Source: Nitratiruptor sp. YY08-10 (GTDB lineage Bacteria; Campylobacterota; Campylobacteria; Campylobacterales; Nitratiruptoraceae). Taken from it: a stretch of DNA of 64,000 nt. Both the position numbers and the translations under genes were made by a program. Below the pieces are notes generated by a model, which was given only the letters and a program-made list of their open reading frames with translations, made no database searches and had not been told where the DNA came from. This document shows, piece by piece, positions 46,635 through 54,807 of this stretch. The stretch's first letter is position 1. Each line of letters begins with the position of its first letter. The stretch is from contig NZ_AP023057.1 in assembly GCF_016629565.1 (NCBI RefSeq), positions 434,001 to 498,000 of the forward strand. Reading direction: 5' to 3'.

Positions 46635-47224
46635 GTTGTCTCCTTTAGTTGATAACCCTGATTTTTATGGTTTTGTATCTCAAAACCAAGAGAGCGAAGG
46701 CGTGATACAAACACTTTAATGCTCTCCAGACTAGAAATTGTCTCAGATTCTTCCACAATTTCTACTTTGGAGAGTACTCTATCTCTATTTTTAATAAGGA
46801 GTTTAAGAAGTTCCTTTTCACCGGGAGATAATTTAATCGGTTTTTTATCTTTATAAAGTTGCTCAGTTTCTGCATTAAATAGAAGATCATTATATTGAAA
46901 GATGTTGCTTTTTAATTTCGTAATTTGTGTATTGAGTTTCTGTACTCGTAAAGGTATTTTCCATAGTTCATAAAAATCATACACAAAATCTGCATATTGC
47001 AAAACTTTTTTATATATATAGTAGTCTAAATGTTCATATACTGCAATGCGGTAAAAATCATACACTTTTTGTAAATCTACTATTGTTTGCAAATAGCTTA
47101 GATGAAAAATGACGATATCAAATCTTTTTTTTGTCCAGTCTTCTAAAAAAAGATCCTCATCATGATAATAATAAAACTCTTTTTGAAGAGGCTGTTGCAA
47201 ACCTAGTACTGCAACATTTATCAT
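46631..47224 (-). CDS. OmpR-family winged-helix regulator with degenerate receiver
   Basis: A 197-residue protein. The C-terminal 75 residues match the OmpR/PhoB winged helix (KLSPGEKELLKLLIKNRDR, then a recognition-helix segment near SLESIKVFVSRLRSLG). The N-terminal 110 residues have receiver-like strands (MINVAVLGL; FDIVIFHLSYL), but the phospho-acceptor Asp is replaced by His or another residue, and the acidic pocket and the conserved Lys are missing. It probably binds DNA without phosphorylation, perhaps through a ligand or protein partner. Both neighbours overlap it by 4 bp. A tandem repeat in the operon promoter is a candidate target. Confidence 0.75.
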   Translation of the reverse strand: MINVAVLGLQQPLQKEFYYYHDEDLFLEDWTKKRFDIVIFHLSYLQTIVDLQKVYDFYRIAVYEHLDYYIYKKVLQYADFVYDFYELWKIPLRVQKLNTQITKLKSNIFQYNDLLFNAETEQLYKDKKPIKLSPGEKELLKLLIKNRDRVLSKVEIVEESETISSLESIKVFVSRLRSLGFEIQNHKNQGYQLKETT

Positions 47225-47829
47225 TCTAAAAACTCTTTTGCCGTGATATTGTTTGGATCTAAAATCAATATATCTTCAAAAATCTTTTTTGCATCACTCT
47301 TTTTTCCTAAAGCGACATCTATAAATGCTAATTCTGTTAAAAACCTTGTATCTGTTGGATATAGACGTAACATTTTGTGGGTAATTGATAGTGCCGTTTT
47401 GAAATCTTTCAGATATCGTAATGCTACTGCTTCATAATAGTTTGCATAATAGTTGTAATAATCTATTCGTACAATTCCTTCACCCATTTCCAGACACTTT
47501 TTATAATTTCCTATAGAAAGATAGGTACGCATCAATCCGAGTTTTGGTTCTAGTGCAGAAGGGAGTATCAAAGAAGCTTGTTCATAATGTTTTATAGCAT
47601 TGGAGTACTCTTTATTGAGGGAAAAGAGCCATCCAAGCCTAAGATTGATAGTATATCCTTTGGGAAATTTTTTATATAAAGGGATAAGGACACGAATTGC
47701 ATCTTTATAATTGCCCGTTTTTTCATAATTGTATGATTGATAATAGAGGTTTTTAATTTTAATTTGATCAAAACTTTGGGCAAAAAGTAATAACGGCAAA
47801 AGTAAGAGTATACATTTTCTACACTTCAA
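47221..47829 (-). CDS. Periplasmic TPR protein
   Basis: A 202-residue protein with a signal peptide (about residues 1-18, LLLLPLLLFAQS) and then four to five tetratricopeptide repeats, for example YSNAIKHYEQASLILPSALEPKL split over two helices. TPR proteins serve as scaffolds. The start is TTG 47829, with AAGGA five bases upstream in the end of the preceding gene; the overlap is 11 bp. In this operon it probably links the inner-membrane fusion protein with another envelope partner. Confidence 0.75.
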   Translation of the reverse strand: MKCRKCILLLLPLLLFAQSFDQIKIKNLYYQSYNYEKTGNYKDAIRVLIPLYKKFPKGYTINLRLGWLFSLNKEYSNAIKHYEQASLILPSALEPKLGLMRTYLSIGNYKKCLEMGEGIVRIDYYNYYANYYEAVALRYLKDFKTALSITHKMLRLYPTDTRFLTELAFIDVALGKKSDAKKIFEDILILDPNNITAKEFLE

Positions 47830-49834
47830 TTGATTCCTTTTTGATAGTTATAGATCTGCTTTGCAGAAGTGCAAATCCCTTTTCATAGTACGAAAACTGT
47901 ACCATACCAAATGTGGAATGAATGTGGAGTTGCTTGTGGCAGTATTCAACTTTATTAAAAAAAAGTTTATAAGAGAAAGGGATTAAAAACTCTATAAACA
48001 TTTTTTTCATAGGAGAATATCGTAAATAGAGTGGCAAAGTATCGTTATAGCATATGTCATCTCTTATGAGAGGAATTTTGGGAGCAAGCAGAAAAAAAAG
48101 CTGGAGATAACTTTTTTTTCCTTCATAATTATAAAAATAAAAGAGTCTTTGGGTCTGATAGAAGTAGAGTCGGTTCAACTGTTCATCTTCAAAATAAAAC
48201 TCCCCTTTATCATTCATTTTGACAGTAATTGTAAATGAATCAATTTTTTCTCCATTTTTTTCCACTGTATAGCGATATTGTTCATCTAGAATAAATGTTA
48301 AACGTTGTTTCATACTTATATCAGTTGGCAATGCAAGAATCTCTTCACCTTTACGCGGGAGACTATAAAAGACGAGTTTGCTATTGACGATATACTCATG
48401 AAATACAAAAGGAACAGTTCCACTTCCTATAGTTTGGTATTCTTGAACTTGTATATGGATATGAGGTTCAGGAGAATAGCCGCTATTACCGCATTTTGCT
48501 ATCACTTCACCTGCTTCTACATATGCACCTATTTGTACCTGAATGGAGTGTTGCATAAGATGGGATATTTCTACATAAAAACCTTCAAGACTTCGAATAA
48601 TAATATAGTTTCCCCAATTGTTTAGTCTGTCTACAGTGCCGATAGGATTATCTGGCAAATCATTTTGTATATCGACCACATATCCATTTACTGGTGAAAG
48701 AACGGATGCTCCATAAGCGTAGTAATCTTCTAGAAAATGTCCATCATTTCGATAAGTCTTTCCATTTTTTTTGATGACAAAATCGTATGCATATTTCCAT
48801 TTTCCTTTATGGGTCCACTCATCATCGAAAGCTTGGTATACGCTCCATGTTCCAGAAAAAGGAAGATAGATTTTTCTTGACTTGCCTCCAAATCGGTACA
48901 GTGTAGAAAGAAAATGCTCCAGTGATCGTTCAGGTGTTCCCTTAATATCATGATTGAAATAGATATATCCACCACCAAAGGTGAGAAGAATGATCAGTAG
49001 AGTGATAATATTAAAAGGGAGTGTATATACAGGTAAAGAGTAGAGATTGAAAAAGACTTCCATAGCATCAATCATAACCACTGATGCAGCGACAGCTGTA
49101 AAAGCTATAAGATAACTTCTGATATGGGGAACCAAAAAGATGCCTCCAACGGCCATTGCTATAAGGATATAGTTAAAATTGTATAAAGAGTGTATAGCGC
49201 TTGAGATGGGAACAAAAAGAGAGTGGACTGCTATACCGAAAAGGTATCCACTAACAGCTAAAAAGAATAGAATTCGTGAATAGTAAAGTATGATGAAGGC
49301 GATGATAGCACCAGCGATGGTATATGGCAAAAAGAAAATCGTGCCTAGTGATTGAAAAAAAGGAGCAAATGGGAGTTGGATATCGAAAAGTGGTGAGCGA
49401 TGCAACACATTGGATAGCAAAGTTGTATATTTGAGTGAAGCCAAATAGAAAAGAAGACTTACAAGGGCAAACGGTAAGGATAGGATCGGTAAAGCGTAAT
49501 GGATGAATATACGATTGAGGCCAAAGGATAGCAAGAATGTCAAAATTGCTAGCAAAGAAGTAAGAAATATTGATAGTATAGATATTTCATAATAAAATCC
49601 TATCCCCATACCGACGAGTAAAGAGTTATAGAGATAAAAACCATATTTGAGATAGTGTTCTCTCAATCCAGTTAGTTCCGCAAACAAGATAGTAGCAATG
49701 ATAGCGACCAAGCCCAAAAAACCGACACTTGGAAGTAAAAAAGAGAGGAGCATTAAAATAGCTCCTGCTTTTACTTCCCGTAAGAACAGAATCGATATAT
49801 AGGATTTTGGGAAAAGACGAATAATCTGTTTCAT
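47819..49834 (-). CDS. Urea-transporter-like membrane domain fused to an M23 peptidase domain
   Basis: A 671-residue fusion. Residues about 20-300 have roughly ten hydrophobic helices and the urea-transporter pattern (YNSLLVGMGIGF in the first half, LPFAPFFQSLGTIFF in the second). Residues about 340-480 form a LytM/M23-like domain with AYDF, ISHLMQ, GNSGYSPEP and HIHIQV. The HxH pair and the middle His are present, but the first zinc His expected four residues before the Asp of AYDF appears to be Lys, so activity is uncertain. The start is set at ATG 49834, four bases after the decarboxylase stop; ATG 49870 is possible. It may form a pore coupled to cell-wall binding or cutting. Confidence 0.78.
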   Translation of the reverse strand: MKQIIRLFPKSYISILFLREVKAGAILMLLSFLLPSVGFLGLVAIIATILFAELTGLREHYLKYGFYLYNSLLVGMGIGFYYEISILSIFLTSLLAILTFLLSFGLNRIFIHYALPILSLPFALVSLLFYLASLKYTTLLSNVLHRSPLFDIQLPFAPFFQSLGTIFFLPYTIAGAIIAFIILYYSRILFFLAVSGYLFGIAVHSLFVPISSAIHSLYNFNYILIAMAVGGIFLVPHIRSYLIAFTAVAASVVMIDAMEVFFNLYSLPVYTLPFNIITLLIILLTFGGGYIYFNHDIKGTPERSLEHFLSTLYRFGGKSRKIYLPFSGTWSVYQAFDDEWTHKGKWKYAYDFVIKKNGKTYRNDGHFLEDYYAYGASVLSPVNGYVVDIQNDLPDNPIGTVDRLNNWGNYIIIRSLEGFYVEISHLMQHSIQVQIGAYVEAGEVIAKCGNSGYSPEPHIHIQVQEYQTIGSGTVPFVFHEYIVNSKLVFYSLPRKGEEILALPTDISMKQRLTFILDEQYRYTVEKNGEKIDSFTITVKMNDKGEFYFEDEQLNRLYFYQTQRLFYFYNYEGKKSYLQLFFLLAPKIPLIRDDICYNDTLPLYLRYSPMKKMFIEFLIPFSYKLFFNKVEYCHKQLHIHSTFGMVQFSYYEKGFALLQSRSITIKKESIEV

Positions 49835-49838
49835 ACTT

Positions 49839-51170
49839 TTACTTGAGAGGAATCTCTTTTTCTCGAACATATTCTAAATCATCTGCTTCCCTGATGAGAT
49901 GTGTTGAGCCCTCTTTATCGATCAAGACAACTCGTGGACGGTATTGTATAAATTGCATTGATTGGGTGATATTGTATGCACCTACGGGCCAAATAGAGAG
50001 AATAGAGCCACGAGGCAATGGAGGAAGCATGATATTTTCAGCAATTGTGTCGATATTCATACATAAAGGTCCATTGATTTGTGATGGTTCATTTAAACCT
50101 TCATAGCGTTTATCCAAAACGATGTCGAAATTGTACCAAAATGCAGTGTACAAGAGATTGACACCGGCATCGACAATATACGATTTTTTCCCATCAGGTA
50201 ACCTTTTGGCAGCAAAAACGGATGTTAAAAGATAGCCAGCTTCATCTATCAAGGCTCTCCCTGTTTCTAAAAAGAGTTTCGGAAGATTACCTTCGTTATA
50301 TTCAAAAATCGCTCCAGTTACAGCTTCTGCATATTCATCAGGTGTTGGAACGACAACTTCAGGTGGTTGATAGATGCCTTTGAGCCTATTTTTGCTTGCG
50401 AATCCTCCGCCAATGTCTATATATTCTACTTCATATCCAAAATCTGTAGAAATTCTATTTTTTAACTCTATTAGTTTTTTCGTCTCTTCCGCATATGCAT
50501 GTGCAGAAAGCATAAATGTACCGATATGAGCATGTAGCCCTGTAATGTAGAGTTTTTTCCCTTCATATATACGCTCTATTGCATCATATGCTTCCCCATT
50601 GTCTATATTGAAACCAAACCGGCTCCATTGTGGATAGATACCTGTATTCATATTACAGCGAATTGCAACGGGAATCTCAATGCCTAGTTCATCAGCAATT
50701 GCTTCTAGATCGTTTATCTCATACCAGTGATCGATATGAATTTTGGCTCCTTCCTGTACCGCCTTTTTCAGCGCCTCTTTTGGCTTATATGGACCATTGA
50801 ATATGATATCTTTACCCGGTATACCCAATCTTCTTGCTTTATCGTATTCAAAAGCACTGACAACTTCTGCTTTTGATCCAAGATTATGATAAATCTGGCA
50901 AATAGCATCGAGATAATTGGTTTTATAGCTCCACCAAAACTCCACTTCCGGGTATCTGGATGTAAAGGCTTGTTTGAACTCTTGATATTTCTCTTCTATA
51001 CTGTTTTGAGAAAAAACAAAAAGAGGAGAGCCATATCGTTCAATTAACTCTTCTATCAAAACACCATCGATTTCGCTACGCACTTTTTGTGTTTTTAGTG
51101 GATTTCCAAAAGCGCCCGATTTTTGTGTATTTGTATAGTCGATTTTGATTATGGTCGGTTTTTGATACAT
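49839..51170 (-). CDS. Fold-type III PLP-dependent decarboxylase (LysA/ornithine decarboxylase-like)
   Basis: A 443-residue protein of the alanine racemase-like barrel group that includes diaminopimelate, ornithine and carboxynorspermidine decarboxylases. The PLP lysine is probably Lys83 in WWSYKTNYLD. HAHIG (213-217) and GGGF (254-257) hold the phosphate, and Cys370 in NGPLC is the cross-subunit cysteine. Two motifs differ from LysA: LETGR in place of the usual EPGR, and WSYKTN in place of YAVKAN. It is therefore a separate subfamily, and the substrate is unknown. It is ten bases downstream of the ATP-grasp gene in the same operon. Confidence 0.82.
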   Translation of the reverse strand: MYQKPTIIKIDYTNTQKSGAFGNPLKTQKVRSEIDGVLIEELIERYGSPLFVFSQNSIEEKYQEFKQAFTSRYPEVEFWWSYKTNYLDAICQIYHNLGSKAEVVSAFEYDKARRLGIPGKDIIFNGPYKPKEALKKAVQEGAKIHIDHWYEINDLEAIADELGIEIPVAIRCNMNTGIYPQWSRFGFNIDNGEAYDAIERIYEGKKLYITGLHAHIGTFMLSAHAYAEETKKLIELKNRISTDFGYEVEYIDIGGGFASKNRLKGIYQPPEVVVPTPDEYAEAVTGAIFEYNEGNLPKLFLETGRALIDEAGYLLTSVFAAKRLPDGKKSYIVDAGVNLLYTAFWYNFDIVLDKRYEGLNEPSQINGPLCMNIDTIAENIMLPPLPRGSILSIWPVGAYNITQSMQFIQYRPRVVLIDKEGSTHLIREADDLEYVREKEIPLK

Positions 51171-51180
51171 TGTTTACTCC

Positions 51181-52188
51181 TTACAGTTCGCTGTTTTGAA
51201 TGAGTTTGCTAAAAAGAGAGAAGTCGCACACTTTCTCTTCTACATACCGCATATACATTTTTTGTTCGGGATAGGTGAGTTTTGGCTCTATTGGATGGTT
51301 GGAAATAATATCGATAACCATCTGAGGCAAATTGATGCCAAGCTGGGTTGCGAAATAGGTCCATGCTGGGAAACGGGGATTGATCTCTATCAGATAGATC
51401 TCGTTTGTACTATAAATAGCCTCGAACTCAAACGGACCGTGCCAGTTTGTCTCTTGAACAAATTTTTGTACACTCTCAAGAAGTGTTTTATTGTTGATGC
51501 TTACTGCACTCCATACTTTTCCAAGATCCGTCGTAGTCAATTTTTTAATGCCTACGCCCCCTAGGAGTTGACCATATTTGGCAACGCCTACGTAATTGAT
51601 CTCTTCACCATTGACGATGCTTTGTACAAGCAGAGGAAAACCCCATTCATTTGATATTTTATAAAAGTATTCGATCGCCTCATCCAAGCTGTTAGCTCTG
51701 TAGGCTTTGTAGTAGTTTCCTTTAATAAAGATAGGAAAGCCGATAGTTTTTGTTGCATTGATCAGATCATCCAAAGAGGCGATTTCGATCGTGAAAGGAT
51801 GTTTGATATCGATTTGTTGACACAATTTTTGAAGGTTTTTCTTTTCTCTCAATTCAAACTGTTCAGTGGTTGGAACGCATGTAGAAATACCCAAGTTTTG
51901 TAAAACATTTTGATATTTGATAATTTGTGGAAGTTCCGCATCGAGAGTGGGAAGGAGTATATCGATCTCACTTTTTTCTTTGATATATTCAAGTCTCTCT
52001 TTCAGTGCTTCAAAACCTAGCGAAGGATAGGGCATCAAGTAGACATGTTCAAAGATATCTTGGTAGATACCCGGTTCTGTAGGATCATAGCTTAGTCCTA
52101 TGAGAGGATATTGTAAAAGACTCTTGGCAACTCCAATTCCTGGTGCTGGATTGTCGGAATTATTCAAACCACTGATGGCTATCTTCAT
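51181..52188 (-). CDS. ATP-grasp ligase
   Basis: A 335-residue ATP-grasp protein. An N-terminal Rossmann-like domain (MKIAISGLNN) is followed by the ATP-binding domain with Lys156 in PIFIKGNYY, VQSIVNGEE and the metal-binding IEINPRFPAW (Glu268, Asn270). Such enzymes activate a carboxylate as acyl-phosphate and join it to an amine, thiol or amino acid. ATG 52188 overlaps the PqqD stop as ATGA, so the two are coupled; the longer open frame is a shadow of the pqqD-like gene. With the decarboxylase next to it, an amino-acid-derived amide or short peptide is a reasonable product. The substrate is unknown. Confidence 0.82.
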   Translation of the reverse strand: MKIAISGLNNSDNPAPGIGVAKSLLQYPLIGLSYDPTEPGIYQDIFEHVYLMPYPSLGFEALKERLEYIKEKSEIDILLPTLDAELPQIIKYQNVLQNLGISTCVPTTEQFELREKKNLQKLCQQIDIKHPFTIEIASLDDLINATKTIGFPIFIKGNYYKAYRANSLDEAIEYFYKISNEWGFPLLVQSIVNGEEINYVGVAKYGQLLGGVGIKKLTTTDLGKVWSAVSINNKTLLESVQKFVQETNWHGPFEFEAIYSTNEIYLIEINPRFPAWTYFATQLGINLPQMVIDIISNHPIEPKLTYPEQKMYMRYVEEKVCDFSLFSKLIQNSEL

Positions 52189-52421
52189 TGGATTAATCCA
52201 TAAATTTTTGTTTTTTGCAAAAAGTCTTCCACATCGATATAAATTTCCTGCCAAGGTACATCATATTCTTGAGAAAGTTCTTGCGCTATAGCTTTTTTAC
52301 TTTTTCCCTCTTTGAATTTTTCAATAATTTTTTTTCCGGTTTCATTAATTTGAAACGATACACCGATACTTGGAATAAACCCCATTTCTTTGTCGTTAAA
52401 AACGATCTCATCGATCAACAT
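52185..52421 (-). CDS. PqqD-like small protein
   Basis: A 78-residue protein with the PqqD pattern: QINETGKKIIEKF, then a hydrophobic helix with AIAQELSQEYDV, and the final IDVEDFLQKTKIYGLI. PqqD domains usually bind a peptide precursor and present it to a modifying enzyme. Here the partner is an ATP-grasp ligase, not a radical SAM protein, and no precursor peptide gene is seen nearby. It has AAAGGAG upstream of its ATG and is the first gene of the minus-strand operon. Confidence 0.75.
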   Translation of the reverse strand: MLIDEIVFNDKEMGFIPSIGVSFQINETGKKIIEKFKEGKSKKAIAQELSQEYDVPWQEIYIDVEDFLQKTKIYGLIQ

Positions 52422-52449
52422 ATTTGCTCCTTTGTCACGATTTTCGAAA

Positions 52450-52455
52450 ATTATA
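52450..52455 (-). promoter_or_regulatory. Predicted -10 element of the seven-gene PqqD/ATP-grasp operon
   Basis: TATAAT on the minus strand, 28 bases before the pqqD-like ATG, with AAGGAG in the short leader. All downstream genes to 45804 are coupled or almost so, and no other good promoter was found among them. Confidence 0.55.
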
Positions 52456-52463
52456 AGGATATG

Positions 52464-52481
52464 AGGTTAATGGAGTGTTAA
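52464..52481. promoter_or_regulatory. Tandem 7-bp repeat over the -35 region of the PqqD/ATP-grasp operon
   Basis: AGGTTAA and GTGTTAA lie in the same orientation, four bases apart (11-bp period), over the -35 region of the promoter at 52450. This spacing is that of OmpR/PhoB-type sites, and the operon encodes such a regulator, so autoregulation is plausible. The match is only five of seven bases. Confidence 0.4.
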
Positions 52482-52516
52482 TAAAAATTCAAAAAAATAT
52501 AAGAAATAATAAGTAC

Positions 52517-52535
52517 AATTATGATAATCAATTTC
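52517..52535. promoter_or_regulatory. Fur-box-like operator upstream of the porin operon
   Basis: The 19-bp segment matches the classical Fur consensus at 15 of 19 positions, with the core ATGATAATCA intact. It overlaps a possible -10 (TACAAT, 52514-52519), so bound Fur would block transcription of the porin operon in iron-rich cells. Campylobacterota Fur sites are variable, so the evidence is good but not final. Confidence 0.6.
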
Positions 52536-52551
52536 AAATAAGGAGAATGAG

Positions 52552-53829
52552 ATGTCATATTTACAAAAAATTGTTCCTTTATCATTGGTAGCTGCCATGA
52601 GTCTACCTGCATTTTCTTCAGAACTGGAGGAGCTCAAAGCTCAAATGAAAAAGATGCAAGAGCGAATTTTGGAACTTGAGATGAAACAGCAAAAGCAGGA
52701 AGAACGTTCCCAAACGATGCTCGAAGAGCTTGGAACGATTCAAAGTGAAGGGTGGTTTCAGACGGTAGATATATCAAAAAGTCACAGTGGACTTGGTTCT
52801 GCTGCATCAAAAGTCTACTATACGCAAAATCCTCTGTCAATTGGTGGGTATGGAGAGTTGTACTGGGCCGACAGTAGTGGGAAAAAGGCAATTACAGATG
52901 TGTATCGTTTTGTTCCCTATATCGGTTATAAATTTAATGATTGGATCGTTTTGAACAGTGAGCTTGAGTTTGAGCATGGTGGCGAGGAAGTTGCAATAGA
53001 GTTTTTGTATCTTGATTTTTTATTGAGTGAAAATCTTAATGTGCGAGTAGGAAACCAGCTTGTTCCTGTCGGACTTGTAAACCAAAAGCATGAACCAACG
53101 CTCTTTCCTACTGTTTTGCGCCCAGAAACAGAAACATATATCATTCCAAGTACTTGGAGTGAAACCGGTGTCATAGCGTATGGAAAAATTGGCAAGAGCG
53201 ATTTTGACTACCATATCGGTATCATCAATGCTTTAAATGCGAACAATGCAGATGCCGCTGCTTCAGGAAAAAAATGGATACGGAATGGTCGATGGGGCTC
53301 AGCAAATAAAGCGACGATGCAAAAACTTGCTCTTACCGGACGACTGGACTATAGTGGCGTAGAAGGATTGACGGTAGGAGGGTCCTTTTACTATGGCAGC
53401 GGTTCAAACGCAAAAACAAATGTACCTGATACTTCTTTGTTTATTTATGATCTACACGCGATGTATCAAAAAGATGCTTTTATGTTTCGAGGACTTTTTA
53501 CGCAAGCCTTTTTGGATAATGCCAAAAATATAGCACCTTCTGCACCTAAAAAAGCGCAAGGGTACTATCTTAATGCGGAATATGATGTTTTGAGCTTGGT
53601 GGGTTCTTCTTTTCGTCTTCCTGTTTTCATACAATATGAAAACTACAATCCCGTCAAAGAGACAGCCAATGGGCAAAACGAGATGAATGATATTGAAAAC
53701 TGGACGTTTGGTTTCAATTTTTATCCACATGAGCAAGTGGTTTTGAAAGCAGATTATCAGATAAAGGACAATAATGATGGCAGTGACAAAGTCGATACGG
53801 TTTCCCTCGGGCTTGGTTTCATTTTCTAA
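52552..53829 (+). CDS. Outer-membrane porin with N-terminal coiled coil
   Basis: A 425-residue protein with a signal peptide (ending near MSLPAFSS), a short coiled coil (about 24-60, ELEELKAQMKKMQERILEL), and a beta-barrel of about 16 strands ending LGLGFIF. The N-terminal coiled coil is typical of trimeric porins of the phosphate-selective/DcaP type. The segment SIGGYGELYW opens the barrel. It has AAGGAG before the ATG, and a Fur-box-like site upstream. In this operon it probably passes an iron-related solute. The substrate cannot be told from sequence. Confidence 0.8.
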   Translation: MSYLQKIVPLSLVAAMSLPAFSSELEELKAQMKKMQERILELEMKQQKQEERSQTMLEELGTIQSEGWFQTVDISKSHSGLGSAASKVYYTQNPLSIGGYGELYWADSSGKKAITDVYRFVPYIGYKFNDWIVLNSELEFEHGGEEVAIEFLYLDFLLSENLNVRVGNQLVPVGLVNQKHEPTLFPTVLRPETETYIIPSTWSETGVIAYGKIGKSDFDYHIGIINALNANNADAAASGKKWIRNGRWGSANKATMQKLALTGRLDYSGVEGLTVGGSFYYGSGSNAKTNVPDTSLFIYDLHAMYQKDAFMFRGLFTQAFLDNAKNIAPSAPKKAQGYYLNAEYDVLSLVGSSFRLPVFIQYENYNPVKETANGQNEMNDIENWTFGFNFYPHEQVVLKADYQIKDNNDGSDKVDTVSLGLGFIF

Positions 53830-53830
53830 A

Positions 53831-54343
53831 ATGCTACTATTTTTCGTTTTATCTGTTCATACTATGTATGCAAAAGGAATCGATATAGCTTCGATCCTTT
53901 TGCTCTCTTGTCCAGATGCGAAAAAAGTAGAGAAAAAGACACTTTTACTGGATAAACAGCAGTTTCTTGCCGTACAAAAGTTGGCAAAAAAAAGAATCAA
54001 ATCCAAAGTTGTTCGATACTATCAAGCTATGAATGGAAAGAAACGTGTCTGTACAGCTATAGTGCTTTCTCAGAAGGTTCGAACCAAAAAAGCGGCTATT
54101 TTATATATTATAGATGAACATGGAACTTTAAAACAGATTGAGATTCTTGCCTTTGCCGAACCCCCTGAATATGAACCAAAAAAGAGCTGGATTCAACTGG
54201 TAGAAGGAAAGAGTTTGCAAGATCCTTTGAGGGTTGGAAGGGATATTCCAAAAATCACAGGAGCGACGATGTCTGCTAGAAGCGTTGTAGATGGGGCAAG
54301 AATCGCATTGGCAATATATGAAATTGCCATAAAAGGGAAGTAA
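53831..54343 (+). CDS. Periplasmic FMN-binding domain protein
   Basis: A protein of about 170 residues with a signal peptide (MLLFFVLSVHTMYA) and a C-terminal FMN-binding domain. The site KITGATMSA is the S/T-G-A-T motif to which ApbE attaches FMN on threonine, and the apbE gene lies nearby at 55.1-56.1 kb. I choose ATG 53831, one base after the porin stop; ATG 53774 has AAGGA upstream and would add 19 residues over the end of the porin. It resembles the RnfG/NqrC family module and may pass electrons from the membrane to a periplasmic acceptor, possibly ferric iron. Confidence 0.82.
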   Translation: MLLFFVLSVHTMYAKGIDIASILLLSCPDAKKVEKKTLLLDKQQFLAVQKLAKKRIKSKVVRYYQAMNGKKRVCTAIVLSQKVRTKKAAILYIIDEHGTLKQIEILAFAEPPEYEPKKSWIQLVEGKSLQDPLRVGRDIPKITGATMSARSVVDGARIALAIYEIAIKGK

Positions 54344-54807
54344 TGCGTTTTTTTGTGATAAAAGATATCCGAAAACACGCGTCTATGCGATATTTGCTCA
54401 CATTTTTACTGAGTTTGATGATGCTTTCACTCGTTTCACATCTGTTACTGTATGGGTGGAAGTATGGGTGGAATCCTGAAAGTGTATTAGCAACGATTAT
54501 GGGAAATGAGGAACTTTTTATTGAGCCTTTGCCTTTTGAAGAGATTCTTTTACAGGTGCATACCAATCTCTTTTTTATTGTTATTGTACTTAGTATTATT
54601 GCTGCAAGTTTTATACGCCTCTATGAAAAGAGAAATAAATATATACATCTTCTTTTTATAACGGCACTCTTTTCTCAAATGTTCTTTTTAGCGATTCCTT
54701 TATGGGGACTTGGTGGAGTATTTGCGTGGGCAATATGCGAAGTATTTTGGCATTTAGTGGCTTTTTATATGGCTGCTAAAACGGTATGGGGGCTCAATTT
54801 TTCATGA
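54343..54807 (+). CDS. Small membrane protein with four helices and conserved-looking histidines
   Basis: A 154-residue membrane protein of unknown family. Helices are around 15-38, 73-90, 98-118 and 125-148. Histidines lie within or near the first helix (LVSHLLLYGW), in the second (LLQVHTNLFF) and in the last (FWHLVAFYM), so haem b ligation is possible. The ATG overlaps the preceding stop (TAATG), and the stop overlaps the next start as ATGA, so the porin, FMN protein and two membrane proteins form one unit. A part in electron transfer to the FMN domain is inferred. Confidence 0.65.
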   Translation: MRFFVIKDIRKHASMRYLLTFLLSLMMLSLVSHLLLYGWKYGWNPESVLATIMGNEELFIEPLPFEEILLQVHTNLFFIVIVLSIIAASFIRLYEKRNKYIHLLFITALFSQMFFLAIPLWGLGGVFAWAICEVFWHLVAFYMAAKTVWGLNFS

